This document shows positions 16,501-17,222 of a DNA stretch of 17,222 bases, one piece after another. The notes under the pieces are model-generated. The model was not told where the DNA came from and made no database searches. It saw only the letters and a list, made by a program, of their open reading frames with translations. The stretch lies in NCBI GenBank assembly GCA_028714995.1, contig JAQTLI010000011.1, forward strand, positions 1 through 17,222. Direction: 5' to 3'. Made by a program: the position numbers and the translations under genes. This DNA is from Methylobacter sp. GTDB taxonomy: Bacteria > Pseudomonadota > Gammaproteobacteria > Methylococcales > Methylomonadaceae. The stretch's first letter is position 1, and the number at the start of each line of letters is the position of its first letter.

Positions 16501-17222
16501 CTAATTATGATGCGATAACCGTAACCAAACAAACGGACCTTTATCGTAAGGTGCTGGAACGTGACGAGAAAGGTGGCCATATTGAAGAGTTTAACGCATT
16601 CAATGGCGAGTGGTTGTTGAAGATGATCACTGACCGGGATACAGAGCGCAAGGCTAAGCGCGGTATTATTGGTGCTTATAAATATGTGAATTGTCTTCTT
16701 GCTGGTTCTGATATTACCTGGGTTCCGCTTTCGATAGCTGAAATGATCCGTGTTGCCGGGAATATTGGTTTAAAGATTAGCGAGTCTGATTTTTCTAGAG
16801 CTGTGCAAGGTTATAAGCAAGGTGCTATTTCGGACGATGTACTTTTTGCTGGCTTTAAAGGCGATAAGCTTTATCTGCTGCCAGTTGAGGTAAAAACAGG
16901 TAAGCGTCAAACACATAGTAAAGGGTTCCAACAAGCAAAGGAACTGAAACGTTATCTTACAGATGACTTACTCGGCAAGGATGACTTGGCTGGTATGCTT
17001 TATCGTGGTTTATTTGCGCGCCAAGTATTAATGCAGGTTGAGAAGTACAAGCTCTACAACCTTTACGATAGCGGCTATTTCGATGAGCTAACAAAAAATC
17101 GTGAATGGTGGTTAAAAGGCGAGTATCAAATAGGAGCTCTGCAAGATTATCCTGATGGGTTTTTATTCGTTAATGTTGAAGACCCAACCTTCTTTGATGC
17201 GAATTTCACTCCAGAGGAAGAG
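13545..17222 (+). CDS. dptH: DNA phosphorothioation-dependent restriction protein DptH, 5' part
   Basis: The frame is open from the ATG at 13545 to the right edge: 1226 codons and no stop. It starts 20 bases inside dptG; GGAG at 13532-13535, nine bases upstream, favours this ATG over the in-frame ATG at 13536. The N-terminus is MSEKQFEDFLVEQLEKWG. DptH proteins are much longer (roughly 1600-1800 residues), so several hundred residues are missing. No Walker A motif is seen in the visible part, consistent with the FtsK/HerA-like ATPase lying in the missing C-terminus. A PD-(D/E)xK-like signature is visible: SDDVLF (D1097, D1098), then PVEVKTGK (E1115, K1117) and QQAKELKRYL. This is a likely DNA-cleaving centre of the complex. 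Confidence 0.93.
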   Translation, partial: MSEKQFEDFLVEQLEKWGNKGLKAGFRYQFKSPDYTNSESLLSALLRRQAGKIQDGDTELPFVELNDVKLISVLHGNSLHGFTENYISRLRDKVSSQQNGFQDSALLIIHNSMLDTITNSADDLAQNSQIWHPSHLKAELEKLIDPLDKQRHVSANLLNLVYQQITESGGTVFGFNSLYNALLDGDLKFSELGLLLDSELIKFDNEAQIQKRLEENKQLRDRIAKITERFPNELVEKLAELDFGESFVEKNFADPTTWKENLEFTACYQEQAKNRAAGLELEAEECSPYIHLIPRYKAATKAGKRERHLILNLSPEMMDAEFELVFIGDTVEKSEVEIKDESEPKVSLSGINNSGGKRSRVKFKCIQVTLPLYFSIRLKREKTAERYSFKVLVLPACDFLVSEISHNFLVLPKRKRLLLQTDENTLKISEHTAEAELEQIGQTFETENIGTVNFEAMASESAELSFTVKTQNFMLDFEVEGAVTSDALTLPLLLDTERYNRLFDKSYFGVFNRAKNKIILDNQEVAPKARRLTILQWEHELVCNQLLYRHDDPERNISTSHLSAFPKLQAAYCRFFIELQQRKTLPSISGWDIEYQQCVKDVVTAFNDAIAVIEYNNLLTKEQKQLIFLGFAVFDSNELITPFHPVVLAYYLYLAEQICADKEVKQSFSELPKITKERLNPQGLLPFIYHPKHDFSYVQVERDNNFWLQLVPQQQTSFSFIRKLVAEKVGEFQTAFSMLFSCGPKAKLLINSVNNHDNKDLFMGLVDLVKQLKDKVPYIHVCLYDDKLEYNEFDRFAELGKHDEIKQRYELDKGKAREYADLIVDLLRTRLTYSKYENGKVSSQQYAHISFFRNNQRVERTDVDPDQELSGIVCNGLISGEAAANKQDCYFTAFGLKDVDIADLPHLRLAQQYNRLLKPALKANEQHGNAKSTALAVSDSFKSLLERSYDSSIWTCIIDPKVTLDFFEASKDVVLIHYSDNYTNSTNYDAITVTKQTDLYRKVLERDEKGGHIEEFNAFNGEWLLKMITDRDTERKAKRGIIGAYKYVNCLLAGSDITWVPLSIAEMIRVAGNIGLKISESDFSRAVQGYKQGAISDDVLFAGFKGDKLYLLPVEVKTGKRQTHSKGFQQAKELKRYLTDDLLGKDDLAGMLYRGLFARQVLMQVEKYKLYNLYDSGYFDELTKNREWWLKGEYQIGALQDYPDGFLFVNVEDPTFFDANFTPEEE

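Overview
The window looks like a gammaproteobacterial chromosome, possibly a Methylococcales-type methanotroph. That is a guess from gene style (a CusA pump followed by a DUF3240 gene, then gmk), not a proven assignment. It has two parts: an ordinary, denser chromosomal stretch at 1-4383, and a visibly more A+T-rich accessory (defence) region from about 4.6 kb to the right edge.

Chromosomal part: the 3' end of a periplasmic adaptor gene, a CusA/CzcA-type RND metal-efflux pump and a small DUF3240 protein form a tightly overlapping plus-strand operon (1-3646). It converges on guanylate kinase (gmk, minus strand, 3769-4383). The 120-base gap between them holds a strong hairpin and looks like an interspersed repeat. 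Upstream of gmk are a candidate gmk promoter, a hairpin that would be a good intrinsic terminator for the minus strand but has no minus-strand gene behind it, and two 58-base repeat units with covarying ends.

Defence part: (i) 5084-7609, an 841-residue member of the DNA-phosphorothioation-associated putative methyltransferase type. A SAM-methyltransferase core sits between two related copies of an accessory domain and is followed by a C-terminal peptidase-M15-like module. (ii) 7626-8246, a small hypothetical ORF inside a frame broken by several stops. (iii) 8314-8949, a second, small class I SAM methyltransferase. (iv) 8954-9885, minus strand, a graveyard holding a Fic-family pseudogene whose catalytic motif is destroyed and a second frameshifted gene just upstream of it. 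(v) 9886-10640, apparently non-coding. (vi) 10641 to the right edge, the phosphorothioate-dependent restriction operon dptF-dptG-dptH, with dptH running off the window after 1226 codons.

DptFGH is the restriction arm of Dnd systems: it attacks DNA lacking phosphorothioate marks made by DndA/BCDE. No modification genes (dndB, C, D, E) are present here. They are expected beyond the right edge or elsewhere in the genome, because restriction without modification would be self-damaging. The two methyltransferases, one of a family tied to phosphorothioation, suggest that base methylation is coupled to the system. The Fic pair is a dead former passenger.
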